Shown one piece after another: positions 1 through 8,765 of a DNA stretch of 43,745 nucleotides (positions within the stretch are counted from its first letter, which is position 1; each line of letters opens with the position of its first letter). Under the pieces are notes generated by a model. That model ran no database searches, was not told where the DNA came from, and saw only the letters and a list, made by a program, of their open reading frames with translations. The translations under genes and the position numbers were made by a program. Location of the stretch: positions 1-43,745 of the forward strand of contig JAHECR010000028.1 in the NCBI GenBank assembly GCA_024641655.1, in the 5' to 3' direction. The DNA is from Acidimicrobiaceae bacterium (GTDB taxonomy: Bacteria > Actinomycetota > Acidimicrobiia > Acidimicrobiales > UBA8592).

Positions 1-539
1 GGACCGACCAGGGACAGTTCCTGTTGCAGAAGACGCAACCGCCCGGGGTACACCAGGCGTCGATCTACGAGTGCGCCAACGGCGAATGGATCCACGCCGC
101 GACCATGTCGGGCATCACCCCGACTCGCAGCGAGGCATCGATCCTCGGTATAGAGGACGTGCCCCTGATGGAGCTCTACACGATGACACCCGAGCAGCGC
201 GCATCCTACGAGCTCACCAAGAAGGCGGCCTTCAAGCGTCGCAACCGGGACGACCTCGTCGAGGAATATCACGCCGCCGGACTCGGCGCCGAGTCCATCG
301 TCGCCCCCCACGAGCGGCTCACCCATCCGCAGCTCGTCGCCAGCGGCGCGATCGTTGAGGTCGACGATCCCGAGGTCGGCACCACCACCCAGTTCGGCGT
401 GCCGATCTACCTCGAGGGCACCCCCGGCGCGGTCACGGGACCTCAACCCCTGCCGGGCACCCACAACGACGAGGTGTTCGCGTCGATCGGACGCAGCGTC
501 GACGACATCGTCCGCCTCCGCGAGAACGGAATCATCTGA
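1..539 (+). CDS. Family III CoA-transferase (CaiB/BaiF), C-terminal part, cut by window edge
   Basis: The reading frame is open to the first base of the window, so the gene begins upstream and only about 178 C-terminal residues are present. The visible part fits the C-terminal region of CaiB/BaiF transferases, which move CoA between carboxylic acids. It includes an Ile-Tyr-Glu-Cys-Ala-Asn-Gly-Glu-Trp-Ile stretch typical of the return from the interlocked loop, then a late FGVPIYLEGTPG segment resembling the usual 'G.P..ls.TPg' signature. The catalytic aspartate would lie upstream and cannot be checked. Its TGA overlaps the ATG of the next CoA-transferase by one base (TGATG), so the two are probably translationally coupled and may form a heteromeric enzyme. 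The internal TTG at 24 is not needed as a start. Confidence 0.85.
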   Translation, partial: TDQGQFLLQKTQPPGVHQASIYECANGEWIHAATMSGITPTRSEASILGIEDVPLMELYTMTPEQRASYELTKKAAFKRRNRDDLVEEYHAAGLGAESIVAPHERLTHPQLVASGAIVEVDDPEVGTTTQFGVPIYLEGTPGAVTGPQPLPGTHNDEVFASIGRSVDDIVRLRENGII

Positions 540-1753
540 TGCCAGGACCACTCGAAGGAATCCGTCTGATCGACTTCGGCCAGTTCCTGGCCGGCCCTTT
601 CGGCCCGATGCTGCTGGCCGACCTCGGAGCCGATGTCATCAAGGTCGAGCCGACCCGCGGCGATGGCATGCGCGGCAGCGTCGTCGGGTCGTTCATGGGC
701 TGCCAACGCGGCAAGCGCGACATCGCCGTCGACCTCAAGCACCCCGAGGGGCTCGCGATCGCACTGAAGCTGGTATCGACGGCAGACATGGTCCATCACA
801 ACATGACCCTCGGGACCGCCGATCGCCTCGGCGTGGGGTATGAACACTGCCGAGCGGTGAAGCCCGACATCCTGTACTGCAACAACTACATGTACGGCCC
901 CGAAGGGCCGCTGGCGCACATGGGCGGGCTCGATCCCCTGGCGCAGGCCGCGTGCGGAATCGAGTGGGAGCAGGGCCCAGTCGCAACGGGCAATCCTCCC
1001 CTGTGGTATCGCTACGGCCATGGCGACGTCGCTGCAGCGATGCCGTCGGCGCTCGCGATGCTCATGGCCCTGTATCACCGCAACCGCGGCGGTGGCGGCC
1101 AGTCCATGTGGATGTCGCTGCTCCACGGCGCCATGCTCTACACCGCCGATGCCTGGGTCGGCCCCGATGGCACTCCCTCCCCCCGGCCCAGCCTCGACGC
1201 CCGCCAACTCGGGCTCGGCCCGCTGTATCGGCTCTATGAGACCGCCGACGGATGGCTACAACTCGCCGCCGTTCGCGACGAACACTGGCACGCACTCTGC
1301 GACGCTCTCGGACGGAGCGACCTCGCCGCGAATCCGCGGTACGCCACCGCCGACGGGCGTGACACCAACGCCGACGATCTCGGCATCGAGCTCGAGCAAG
1401 CCTTCCTCGGTGACCTCGCGGTCAACTGGCGTCGAGCGCTCGACGCGGCGGGGGTTCCCTCGGAGGTGTCGGTCGATACCTGGGACGGCGAAACCGTGCT
1501 CTTCGACGAGGAGTTGGCTCGCCTCGGTTTGGTGACCGAGTACGAACATCCGATGCTCGGCACGGTCCGCCAGTTCGGCAACCTGATCACGTTCAGCGAC
1601 ACCCCGGGTCGCCAGGAGCGGGCCGCTCCGATGCTCGGTCAGCACACCCGCGAGATCCTCCACGAGCTCGGCTATCGCGATCCCGACATCGATGCGCTGC
1701 GCGCGAACGGCGCGGTCGACTGGCCCGACGAGAGCTACCGCTTCCCGGTGTGA
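539..1753 (+). CDS. Family III CoA-transferase (CaiB/BaiF)
   Basis: A 404-residue protein of normal length for CaiB/BaiF acyl-CoA transferases. The N-terminus (LEGIRLIDFGQFLAGPFGPM, then LADLGADVIKVE near residues 27-37) is the classic family opening. The segment GGLDPLAQAACG (about 129-140) and the following YGHGDVAAA place the likely catalytic aspartate at D163, which would form the aspartyl-CoA mixed anhydride. The ATG overlaps the stop of the upstream CoA-transferase by one base, indicating coupling. It ends two bases before the convergent beta-propeller gene. It probably activates a carboxylic acid for the CoA-dependent steps encoded further on; the acid is not identifiable. Confidence 0.9.
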   Translation: MPGPLEGIRLIDFGQFLAGPFGPMLLADLGADVIKVEPTRGDGMRGSVVGSFMGCQRGKRDIAVDLKHPEGLAIALKLVSTADMVHHNMTLGTADRLGVGYEHCRAVKPDILYCNNYMYGPEGPLAHMGGLDPLAQAACGIEWEQGPVATGNPPLWYRYGHGDVAAAMPSALAMLMALYHRNRGGGGQSMWMSLLHGAMLYTADAWVGPDGTPSPRPSLDARQLGLGPLYRLYETADGWLQLAAVRDEHWHALCDALGRSDLAANPRYATADGRDTNADDLGIELEQAFLGDLAVNWRRALDAAGVPSEVSVDTWDGETVLFDEELARLGLVTEYEHPMLGTVRQFGNLITFSDTPGRQERAAPMLGQHTREILHELGYRDPDIDALRANGAVDWPDESYRFPV

Positions 1754-1755
1754 CC

Positions 1756-3369
1756 TCAGTCGGCGAGCATGTAGAGCTGGCCGGCGCGGGTACCGACGTA
1801 CACGTGGCCGTCCCATACCGCCGGCGTGGACTCGATACAGCCGGGCAGGGTGATCGACCACAACTGCGGCGGTTTCACGGTCGTGTCGCTGAGGTCGAAC
1901 GCATGCAGGATGCCCTCGCAGTCGCCCTGGAGCCAGACGTCGTCGACGATGACCGGAGAGCTCCAGTTGAACGCTCCGGGCATGGGGACTTCCCAGCGGA
2001 CTTCGCCCGTGGCGCGGTCGATACCGAAGACCCGCCCGGTGTCGACCGGCGCGATCACCAGGTCACGGTAGATGGCAGGCGTCGCCCAGGCGCCGGCGGG
2101 GATGCGACCCGTGTCGAAGACCGACCAGACCAGCGGGTCGTCGACATTGCCAGGGTCGAGTTTGACGATCTGACCGATCTCTCTGGACCGGGCCCGCCCT
2201 TGCTCGTACTCGACACCGACATAGAGCATGCCTTCGTCGTCGATGACGATCGAGGCGTCGACGTCGTCTCCCACCCAATACCGGAAGACGCGTTCGGGCG
2301 CGACGCCATCCTTGAGCCCACCGATGTCCCAACCCTGGACCAGCCCACCCGAGTTCGCGAAGTACACGGTGTTGCCGCTGATGGCCACCGAATTCTCGAT
2401 CGAGACGTTGTCACCGACCGCAGCGAGCAGCTCAGAGTCGTAGCCCGGCGCCTGGAACACGAGTTCCGGGTCCACGGTCACCTTACCCTGCGCGTCGTAG
2501 CCCCGGTTGAGCTTCACGATGTGGAAGATCGAGTTCTCGCCGCCTTCGAAGAGGTAGTCATCGATCACCAGCGCCGACCCGTCCCAGTCGTCGTTCCACT
2601 TCGTGCCGGTTGCGAGGCTCGCCGACAATCGCCAGAGCTCGACGGGCTCGGCGCCGTCGATCGCGATGACGTGGAAGTAGTTGTCGCGTGAGCCCGAGTA
2701 CACGATCGGGTAGCCATCGGGATCGATCGTCACCGATCCCTTGATCAGATCGCCGGTCAGGTAGGGCGGGATGATGTCCTCACCGGTGTCGGCATCGACG
2801 AAGTGCACAGCGTGGTCGTACGCGCCGAACGCCAGCCAGGTGCGGCCGCCGCGTTCGAAGACCGCCGGCTGGCCGGTCCAGCCCGTTCCACACCACTGCG
2901 ACACCTCGCCACCGACCGACGTGGGGCCGCACATCGTCGAACCCTGGGGGTACCGCCACTGGACCGATGGCCCCGCCGGAACCGGGCCGCGGCCGTAGTA
3001 CGACCGGGTCGGGTTCCCCCGAAACGTCAACAGCCCCTCGGTCTGGGCCGCCCACAGCTGTCCCGAGGAGGCCGGATCGACCCAACCGGAGTACGGGACC
3101 GGCGTCGGTCCGGGCGTCGGGTTCGGCGTCGGTGCCGGCACCGGCGTTGGCGTCGCGGTGGGCGACGCGGTGGCAACGACCTCGGCGGTCGGGGTCGGCG
3201 CCGGCGACCCGGCATCGTCGGTCCGCCCCACCGTCTGGCGCCACGCCAGCAGCGCGCCGATACCCACGACACCGAACGCGAGGATCATGGCAACCGCACG
3301 CGCTCCGGAAACGGCCGTCGCCGGCCGGCCGTGCCGGGGGTGCGCGGGAGGCTCGGAACCGCTGGCCAC
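1756..3369 (-). CDS. Membrane-anchored PQQ-type beta-propeller protein
   Basis: A 537-residue protein. A short charged N-terminus is followed by one hydrophobic segment (about 24-43), then a Pro/Thr-rich linker (about 55-92, many TPTPVP-like units), then a large domain with recurring Trp-rich blade motifs such as DADTGEDI, DRATGEVRWEVP and WDGHVYVGTRAGQLY. The topology suggests a protein anchored by its N-terminus with an outward-facing propeller. PQQ-like repeat proteins include dehydrogenases and pure scaffolds. I see no convincing cofactor site, and the Cys pair around MCGPTSVGG...WCG may be a disulphide. GTG at 3369 is the start used. A possible -10 (TAGTTT on the minus strand, 3493-3498) would give a leader of about 117 bases. 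Function unknown. Confidence 0.85.
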   Translation of the reverse strand: MASGSEPPAHPRHGRPATAVSGARAVAMILAFGVVGIGALLAWRQTVGRTDDAGSPAPTPTAEVVATASPTATPTPVPAPTPNPTPGPTPVPYSGWVDPASSGQLWAAQTEGLLTFRGNPTRSYYGRGPVPAGPSVQWRYPQGSTMCGPTSVGGEVSQWCGTGWTGQPAVFERGGRTWLAFGAYDHAVHFVDADTGEDIIPPYLTGDLIKGSVTIDPDGYPIVYSGSRDNYFHVIAIDGAEPVELWRLSASLATGTKWNDDWDGSALVIDDYLFEGGENSIFHIVKLNRGYDAQGKVTVDPELVFQAPGYDSELLAAVGDNVSIENSVAISGNTVYFANSGGLVQGWDIGGLKDGVAPERVFRYWVGDDVDASIVIDDEGMLYVGVEYEQGRARSREIGQIVKLDPGNVDDPLVWSVFDTGRIPAGAWATPAIYRDLVIAPVDTGRVFGIDRATGEVRWEVPMPGAFNWSSPVIVDDVWLQGDCEGILHAFDLSDTTVKPPQLWSITLPGCIESTPAVWDGHVYVGTRAGQLYMLAD

Positions 3370-3536
3370 AGACCCTGCCGCTCAGCAACCTGCCGACGGG
3401 ACCGCACGCGCTCGTACGCGACCCGACGGCATCATTCGCCGGCTGCCGCCATCACCAGCTCGTCGAGAGGGACCAACGGCAACCACCCGACGAAACTACC
3501 ACTCGTCTCGACCCTTCGGCGCGTCGCCGCACAGCG

Positions 3537-3973
3537 CTACCGGCCGGGGGCGAGCTCGCCCAAGGCCTCCCGCACGAAGTCGAGCCCGAGCGGGAACACG
3601 AGCCGCCGCTGCGGGTCCCACAGGTCGCTGTTGCCGGTGGTGAGCACCATCGTGGCGGCGAATCCCTGGCTCGAGCCGTCGAGCGGCGGCAGGAACCCCG
3701 AACCCACGAGGTGGTAGGGCGTCCCACGGAAAACCAGGTATCCACCCTTCTGCCCGAACTGCAGGCCGGGGATGTCGAAGTGCGACCAGAACGTCTCGTA
3801 GGACTCGGGCACCTCGTCCCACGAGTAGGGCAGCACATCTTCGGAGTCCTGGCGCAGCTGCTCGAAGGGGATCCGGCCGGCCTCGATGGCTCGCAGGCGA
3901 CGAACACCGCCGTGAACCGCGGAGGCGCTCCCGCAGCCATCCCCACGAGTCTCTCGTTGCCCATCTCCGCCAT
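3537..3973 (-). pseudogene. Unknown protein, apparently frameshifted
   Basis: The C-terminal 99 residues (GTG 3836 to stop 3537) look like a real protein: Trp/Tyr/Phe-rich with WSHFDIPGLQFGQKGGYLVF and FRGTPYHLVGSGFLPPLDG. The same frame runs upstream with protein-like sequence (RLRAIEAGRIPFEQLRQDSE) but degrades above about 3910 and hits a stop at 4047-4049. From there the neighbouring frame looks coding, with high G/C in third positions and ATG at 3973 giving MAEMGNERLVGMAAGAPPRF. Joining the two needs one base near 3905-3912 and would give about 145 residues. A promoter-like TAGCGT sits at 4044-4049 on the minus strand. It could be a decayed gene, a sequencing error, or a shorter intact gene from GTG 3836. 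I do not recognise the family. Confidence 0.5.
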
Positions 3974-4190
3974 CTTCGTTTCCGAGGCCGAGAGCTTCCG
4001 ATCGGCCCGACCCGCGCCTTCCGCAGTCGAAACCGACGATGCCACGCTACCGGTTCGGTCCGAGGGCGTGGACGCCTCCGAGCCCGTGGCCACCTGACCA
4101 CGGTCTGGCGAAACGACGCGACGAAGCGGGATAGTGTGGCGCTCGGTCACCGCGGAGCGCGCTGACACCGGAACAGGGGGACGCGAGACG

Positions 4191-5369
4191 ATGACGAAGT
4201 TTCCGGGTCGGCAAGCTGCCATCGTGGGGGTCTACACGACCGAACAGGGACGCGGGCTCGAACGCACGAGCTTCTCGCTAGAGCTCGAGGCCATCAAGGG
4301 AGCGCTCGCCGATGCCGGGCTCACGGTCGACGACGTCGACGGCGTCGTCCCCATGGCGATGCGTTCGATGTACGAGAGCCATGGTCCGGAGCAGTTCTGG
4401 GCCACACAGTTCGGTGGCCGGCCGCTGACCTTCGCCCAACACGGCACACCGACGCCGAGCATCGTCAAGCCCGCGCTGGCGATCGCCGCAGGAATGTGCG
4501 AAGTGGTCGTGGTCTTCTGGGGAAAGGCGGGCCGGCAACTGGGCCCCGGTGCGACGCCCGTTCCAACCACCACACCACCGCGTGTCCAAGAGTGGCACTA
4601 CGACCTCTTCGGCGGCGGCTTCGGCCAGTTCTACGCACTGTGGGCTCAGCGGTACATGCACGAGTTCGGGGTGACCGGCGAGGACCTCGCCGAGGTCGCA
4701 GTCATCCACCGCGAGCACGCCATGCTCAACCCGGCGTCGGTCATGGGCCGCCGCGGCGGGCTCACCGTCGACGACGTCGTCAGCTCGAGGATGATCGCGA
4801 GTCCGCTGCATCTGTTCGACTGCGCCCTCGACACCGATGGCGGCTACGCACTCGTGATCGCCTCGGCGGAGGTCGCGCGCAATTGCGCCAAGGAGCCGGT
4901 GTGGGTCATCGGCGGCGCCGAAGCGACACACACCGACTTCTACGCCACCATCGACGACCCCTGGTTCCCGCCGGAGGGCCAGTCCGTGCGCCGGGCGGGT
5001 GACATCGCCTTTGCGCAGGCAGGGCTGACCCGAGGCGACATCGACGTCGCGGGGCTCTACGACTGCTTCACCATCACCATGGTGCGCGACGTCGAAGAGC
5101 TCGGCTTCTGCGCAATCGGTGAGGGCGCCGACTACATCAAGCAAGGCAACACACGGCTCGGCGGTGCCATGCCGTGCAACACCGACGGAGGTCTGCTGTC
5201 GAACAGCCACTGTGGGATGCCGCACGGCCTGCACACCATCGAGGTCGTCCGACAGCTGCGCGGGGAGTGCGGCCAGCGCCAGGTCCCCGGCGCGAAGATC
5301 GGGCTCTCGCTCGCGCAAGGCGCCTCGGTGCACGGCTACGCCGGCACCCTCATCATGGCTACCGACTGA
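4191..5369 (+). CDS. Thiolase-like protein (Ltp/SCP2 type) lacking the nucleophilic Cys
   Basis: A 392-residue thiolase-fold protein. ATG 4191 is chosen over the upstream GTG 4134 because a GGGGG ribosome site lies just before it and the family N-terminus (FPGRQAAIVGVYTTEQG) starts there. Where active thiolases have the acylated Cys (around residues 85-95) this protein has HGTPTPSIVKPALAIAAG, with no Cys. The C-terminal part keeps LYDCFT (Y290), NTDGG (330-334) and SNSHCG (338-342). This matches the Ltp2-type aldolases that cleave steroid side chains together with a DUF35 partner, rather than true thiolases. The DUF35 gene follows after 10 bases. It is paralogous to the protein at 9739-10923. 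A TAGTGT -10-like hexamer is at 4132-4137. Confidence 0.88.
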   Translation: MTKFPGRQAAIVGVYTTEQGRGLERTSFSLELEAIKGALADAGLTVDDVDGVVPMAMRSMYESHGPEQFWATQFGGRPLTFAQHGTPTPSIVKPALAIAAGMCEVVVVFWGKAGRQLGPGATPVPTTTPPRVQEWHYDLFGGGFGQFYALWAQRYMHEFGVTGEDLAEVAVIHREHAMLNPASVMGRRGGLTVDDVVSSRMIASPLHLFDCALDTDGGYALVIASAEVARNCAKEPVWVIGGAEATHTDFYATIDDPWFPPEGQSVRRAGDIAFAQAGLTRGDIDVAGLYDCFTITMVRDVEELGFCAIGEGADYIKQGNTRLGGAMPCNTDGGLLSNSHCGMPHGLHTIEVVRQLRGECGQRQVPGAKIGLSLAQGASVHGYAGTLIMATD

Positions 5370-5379
5370 GGCAGGAACG

Positions 5380-5820
5380 ATGACCGAAGCAAGGATCGAG
5401 ACCGCCCCCTACCTCAAGCCGCTGCCGAACGTCAGCGAGCTGAACTCACCGTTCTGGGAGGGGTTGCGCTCCCGCGAGTTCCGGATCCCGCGTTGTGCCG
5501 AGTGCCACCACTACAACTGGTTGCCGTACCCCGCCTGCCGCAGCTGCCTGTCGGAGCGTCTCGTGTGGACCCCGGTGAGCGGACGCGCCACGGTGTGGAG
5601 CTTCACCGCCGTGTACCGCGGTCCGGGCGCATTCGGGCTCGACGTCCCCTACATCATCTGCCTCGGTCAACTCGAGGAGCAGCCGCGGCGGTGCAACGTC
5701 CTCGCGAACCTGCGAGGGGTGAACCCCGACGACGTGACGGTCGGCATGCCCATCGAGATCGGCTACGTCGACATCCCCTCGGAGGACATCACGATGTACG
5801 AGTGGGTCCCGCGCCGCTGA
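5380..5820 (+). CDS. DUF35 zinc-ribbon/OB-fold partner of the thiolase-like protein
   Basis: A 146-residue protein with the two parts of the DUF35 family: an N-terminal helix and rubredoxin-like zinc ribbon (C39, C42, C53, C56 in CAEC...PACRSC) and a C-terminal OB-fold beginning about residue 65 (SGRATVWSFTAVYRG) and ending MYEWVPRR. In known systems such proteins bind the thiolase-like subunit, hold acyl-CoA and complete the active site. The gene starts 10 bases after the thiolase-like gene, almost certainly in one transcript. Start ATG 5380 follows AGGAACG. It is paralogous to the protein at 9305-9727, with which it shares the APYLKPLP opening and the NW.PYPACRSCLSE core. Confidence 0.92.
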   Translation: MTEARIETAPYLKPLPNVSELNSPFWEGLRSREFRIPRCAECHHYNWLPYPACRSCLSERLVWTPVSGRATVWSFTAVYRGPGAFGLDVPYIICLGQLEEQPRRCNVLANLRGVNPDDVTVGMPIEIGYVDIPSEDITMYEWVPRR

Positions 5821-5954
5821 TATCGAACCGCGCCGACGCCGGCGCGGCCAACTCCACTCGACCGTCGAGGCCACCGCCCACCCAGCTAATGTGCCCACAG
5901 CGGCCGACACGGCGCTACGACCGCCGGGAACACCGGCCCGAGAGGAGCCCGCAC

Positions 5955-7226
5955 ATGCAAATGGACGACATGATTCTGGTCAGTATCGACGACCATTTCA
6001 TCGAGCCGCCGGACATGTACGCCAACCATGTCCCGGCGAAGTGGCTCGACGACGTACCGAAAGTGGTGCGCAACGCCCAAGGCGTCGACGAGTGGGTCTT
6101 CCAGGGACAGAGCACCAGCACGCCCTTCGGGATGGCGGCCACGGTCGGTTGGCCACGTGAGGAGTGGGGCTTCAACCCCGGCGCGTTCTCGGAGTTGCGG
6201 CCCGGCTGTTTCGACGTGCACGAACGAGTGCGCGACATGAACGCCAACGGCATCCTCGCCTCGATGAACTTCCCGACGATGGCCGGTTTCAACGCCCGGA
6301 CCTTCACCGAGTCGCGTGACAAGGAAGTCGCGTTGGTGATGCTGCGCGCCTACAACGACTGGGTGATCGACGAGTGGTGCGCTGCGTACCCGGGCCGGTT
6401 CATCCCCTTGGGCATCGTCCCCATGTGGGACGTCGATCTGGCGGTCGAGGAAGTGCATCGGCTCGCGAAGAAGGGCTGCCGATCGGTCAGCTTCCTCGAG
6501 ACCCCCCACGTACAGGGATTCCCAAGCTTCCTGTCCGGGCACTGGGACCCCATGCTGAAGGCCATGTGCGACGAGAACATCATCCTCTCGTTGCACATCG
6601 GCGCCGGCTTCGACGTCATCCGACGCGCCGAGGAAGCACCCGTCGACCACCTCATGGTGCTCGCGTGCCAGATCAGCGCAATCACCGCCCAGGATCTGCT
6701 GTTCGGACCCACGCTGCGACGATTCCCCGACCTCAAGGTGGCCCTCTCCGAGGGCGGCATTGGCTGGATCCCCTTCTATTTCGACCGCGTCGACCGCCAC
6801 TACCGCAACCAGACCTGGCTGCACCACGAGGAGGACTTCGGCGGCAAACTGCCCTCGGAGGTCTTCCGCGAGCACATCCTGGCGTGCTACATCACCGACC
6901 CCTCCGGGCTGCTCCTTCGTGACCGCATCGGTGTCGACAACATCGCGTGGGAGTGCGACTACCCGCACACGGACACGACCTGGCCCGAGTCGCCAGAGTT
7001 CGCCTGGCGAGAGTTCCAGGAAACCGGGTGCTCCGACGCGGACATCCACAAGATCACCTGGGAGAACACCGCTCGCTTCTTCGACTGGGACCCCTTCAAA
7101 CACACCCCGAAGGACCAGGCCACCGTCGGTGCGCTACGGGCGCTGGCGGCCGACGTCGATGTCACCCGCATGTCTCGTGCCGAGTGGCGCGAGCAGAACG
7201 AGGCCGCCGGCATCGGGATGTTCTGA
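5955..7226 (+). CDS. Amidohydrolase family 2 metal-dependent hydrolase/decarboxylase
   Basis: A 423-residue TIM-barrel amidohydrolase. Visible metal ligands are the N-terminal DDHFIEPP (D12, H14), LHIGAG with H214, and the C-terminal ECDYPHTD with D335. Family 2 enzymes include aromatic decarboxylases such as ACMS and resorcylate decarboxylases as well as hydrolases, so the reaction cannot be fixed. ATG 5955 has an AGAGGAG ribosome site 6 bases upstream; in-frame ATGs at 5961 and 5970 are less well placed. A TAATGT -10-like hexamer at 5887-5892 gives a leader of about 55 bases, so it may have its own promoter despite following the DUF35 gene by 134 bases. A close relative lies at 26239-27432. 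Confidence 0.9.
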   Translation: MQMDDMILVSIDDHFIEPPDMYANHVPAKWLDDVPKVVRNAQGVDEWVFQGQSTSTPFGMAATVGWPREEWGFNPGAFSELRPGCFDVHERVRDMNANGILASMNFPTMAGFNARTFTESRDKEVALVMLRAYNDWVIDEWCAAYPGRFIPLGIVPMWDVDLAVEEVHRLAKKGCRSVSFLETPHVQGFPSFLSGHWDPMLKAMCDENIILSLHIGAGFDVIRRAEEAPVDHLMVLACQISAITAQDLLFGPTLRRFPDLKVALSEGGIGWIPFYFDRVDRHYRNQTWLHHEEDFGGKLPSEVFREHILACYITDPSGLLLRDRIGVDNIAWECDYPHTDTTWPESPEFAWREFQETGCSDADIHKITWENTARFFDWDPFKHTPKDQATVGALRALAADVDVTRMSRAEWREQNEAAGIGMF

Positions 7227-7336
7227 CAGCGCGCCCGGGCGTTGACCCTCTGCCGGCCCGCTCGACCGATCTCGCCCGCGAGGCGGTCGCGCCCGCCGGC
7301 GCAGTCGTCTGCACCACCGCACAGAGGGGCCGGGCG

Positions 7337-8242
7337 TCAGCTGCGGGGATCTCCGAGGAGGCCTTCGTCGGTGAAGCGGAACTCGACCCCCCAGGTCTGG
7401 GAACGGTCGAGCACGACGTCGTGCGGCCCGACCTCGGCGACCGGTCGACCGCCGCCAGCGTCGGGGTGCCCTTTCAGATGGGTCAGCGCGCGGTCGAGAT
7501 CACGCACCAGGAACGTCGCGCCGATCGCGCCCTGACCCACCGCCGCCAGCTCTGCACCGAGCGGGCTCGACGGGTCGAGCGGACGAGCCAGCTCGACCAC
7601 GGTGTCGTCGCCGACGAGGACGTGACGGGATTCGACCCCGTCGATGCGCGACGGCTGCGCCGGTAGCGGGGTCCCGCCGAGCACCGTGCCGTAGAACGCA
7701 GCCGCGGCTTCGACGTCGTCGACGAGGATCGTCACGTGGGACATGCGCAACAGGCGCAGGGGGTGCTGGTTCGGCCAGTAGTCGCGCGCGAACCCCTCCC
7801 AGTGGGGTCGCAGACGCGGGTCCATGTTCAAGAATCCGGGGTCACCGGGGGTGTGGAACTCCACCATCCCCGGGGTGTCCTTCGGATGGGCGAACAGGGT
7901 GTTTCCGGCGGTGCCCCCGTCGGTCGTCCGTACGCCAGCGGCACGCAGGCGTTCCTCGAGCGCGGCCAGATCGTCGCAATAGAACGCAAGATTGTGGATT
8001 CGCGGACCGTGCTGCTCCATGAACCGGTACCAGCTGGTGGCGGTTCCGCCCGGCTCCGGCGGCAGCACGTGCATCGGCTCTATCGAGGTCTCTCCGATCA
8101 GGTACACCGCGGCGTGGCGGTGCCAGTGCGCGGAGTAGCCCCGCATGATGCACAGCGGCGAGAACACCCCGTTGAAGAACCGCTCGGTGGCCCCGAGGTC
8201 GTCGACGAGCATGGTCAGGTGGAACAGTTTTCCGATCTTCAC
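7337..8242 (-). CDS. Two-domain VOC (glyoxalase/extradiol dioxygenase fold) protein
   Basis: About 301 residues containing two VOC modules, the first starting KIGKLFHLTMLVDDLGATERFF and the second starting LLRMSHVTILVDDVEAAAAFY at about residue 165. The fold covers glyoxalases, dioxygenases, epimerases and binding proteins. Possible metal ligands include the His in FHLTM and Glu in MVEFHTPG, but I cannot assign the chemistry. GTG 8242 is used because it opens directly onto the first beta-strand; the frame extends to 8302 with Arg-rich sequence that does not look like protein, and an AGGAG lies 14 bases upstream of the GTG. It is last in the minus-strand run after the two hydratase subunits, with a 99-base gap. 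Confidence 0.85.
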   Translation of the reverse strand: MKIGKLFHLTMLVDDLGATERFFNGVFSPLCIMRGYSAHWHRHAAVYLIGETSIEPMHVLPPEPGGTATSWYRFMEQHGPRIHNLAFYCDDLAALEERLRAAGVRTTDGGTAGNTLFAHPKDTPGMVEFHTPGDPGFLNMDPRLRPHWEGFARDYWPNQHPLRLLRMSHVTILVDDVEAAAAFYGTVLGGTPLPAQPSRIDGVESRHVLVGDDTVVELARPLDPSSPLGAELAAVGQGAIGATFLVRDLDRALTHLKGHPDAGGGRPVAEVGPHDVVLDRSQTWGVEFRFTDEGLLGDPRS

Positions 8243-8341
8243 GACGGCAGACAGTACTCCTCGGTCACCTCGCTGCCCGAACCGTCGCTCCCGCCGTGCC
8301 ACCAGTCACGAGCGTGCGTCCCCCGGAGCGGGGCGGGCTCA

Positions 8342-8758
8342 TCACAGCTCGACGACTGCGGTACCTGGCATCAGCGACTCGTCGCGCTGGTTCGTCGCCG
8401 CCAACTCCAACGATACGAGCAACGCACCATCGCCGGTCTCGTCGACCTCGCTGACGACGGCCGAGCAGACGATGGTGTCGCCCTTGAGTGCCGGGCTCCG
8501 GAACTGGCCGCTGAAGCTCACGAGGCGGCCGTCGGCGCCGAGCCAGTCCTCGAGCATGGCGTGGAACCAGGCGATGGTGAGGTTTCCCATCCCGATCGCG
8601 CCCGAGTAGCCCGCGGCCTGCCCGGCACCGTCGTCCATGTGGATGTCGACGAACTCGGAGTTCACCGCCGCGTAGCGGTTCCAGTTGTGGAACCCGGCGC
8701 TGCGCTCGAAGGTCGCGAGGTGGTAGCCGGCCACGAGCGTGGATCGGTCGATCGACAT
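8342..8758 (-). CDS. MaoC-like hotdog hydratase subunit (ChsH1-like)
   Basis: A 138-residue single hotdog domain. NSEFVDIHMDDGAG (33-46) aligns with the R-hydratase motif GDxNPxH: H40 is kept, but the usual Asp is E35 and the NP pair is VD. The following AAGYSGAIGMGNLT and FRSPALKGDTIVC are standard MaoC features. It probably pairs with the FAS1-like subunit 7 bases upstream to form a two-subunit enoyl-CoA hydratase, as ChsH1-ChsH2 or HadAB do, adding water to a bulky 2-enoyl-CoA. ATG 8758 follows an AGGAGACTC ribosome site. Confidence 0.87.
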   Translation of the reverse strand: MSIDRSTLVAGYHLATFERSAGFHNWNRYAAVNSEFVDIHMDDGAGQAAGYSGAIGMGNLTIAWFHAMLEDWLGADGRLVSFSGQFRSPALKGDTIVCSAVVSEVDETGDGALLVSLELAATNQRDESLMPGTAVVEL

Positions 8759-8765
8759 GAGTCTC

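Noticed and set aside
55..56. tRNA, rRNA, riboswitch or CRISPR anywhere in the window
   Set aside because: I looked through the intergenic gaps and saw no cloverleaf, no conserved rRNA stretch and no regularly spaced repeat. A covariance-model scan would be decisive.
3150..3240. Short repeats in the beta-propeller gene and the similar one at 29820-29930
   Set aside because: They are coding repeats of Pro/Thr/Ala-rich linkers after membrane or lipid anchors, not DNA repeats with their own role.
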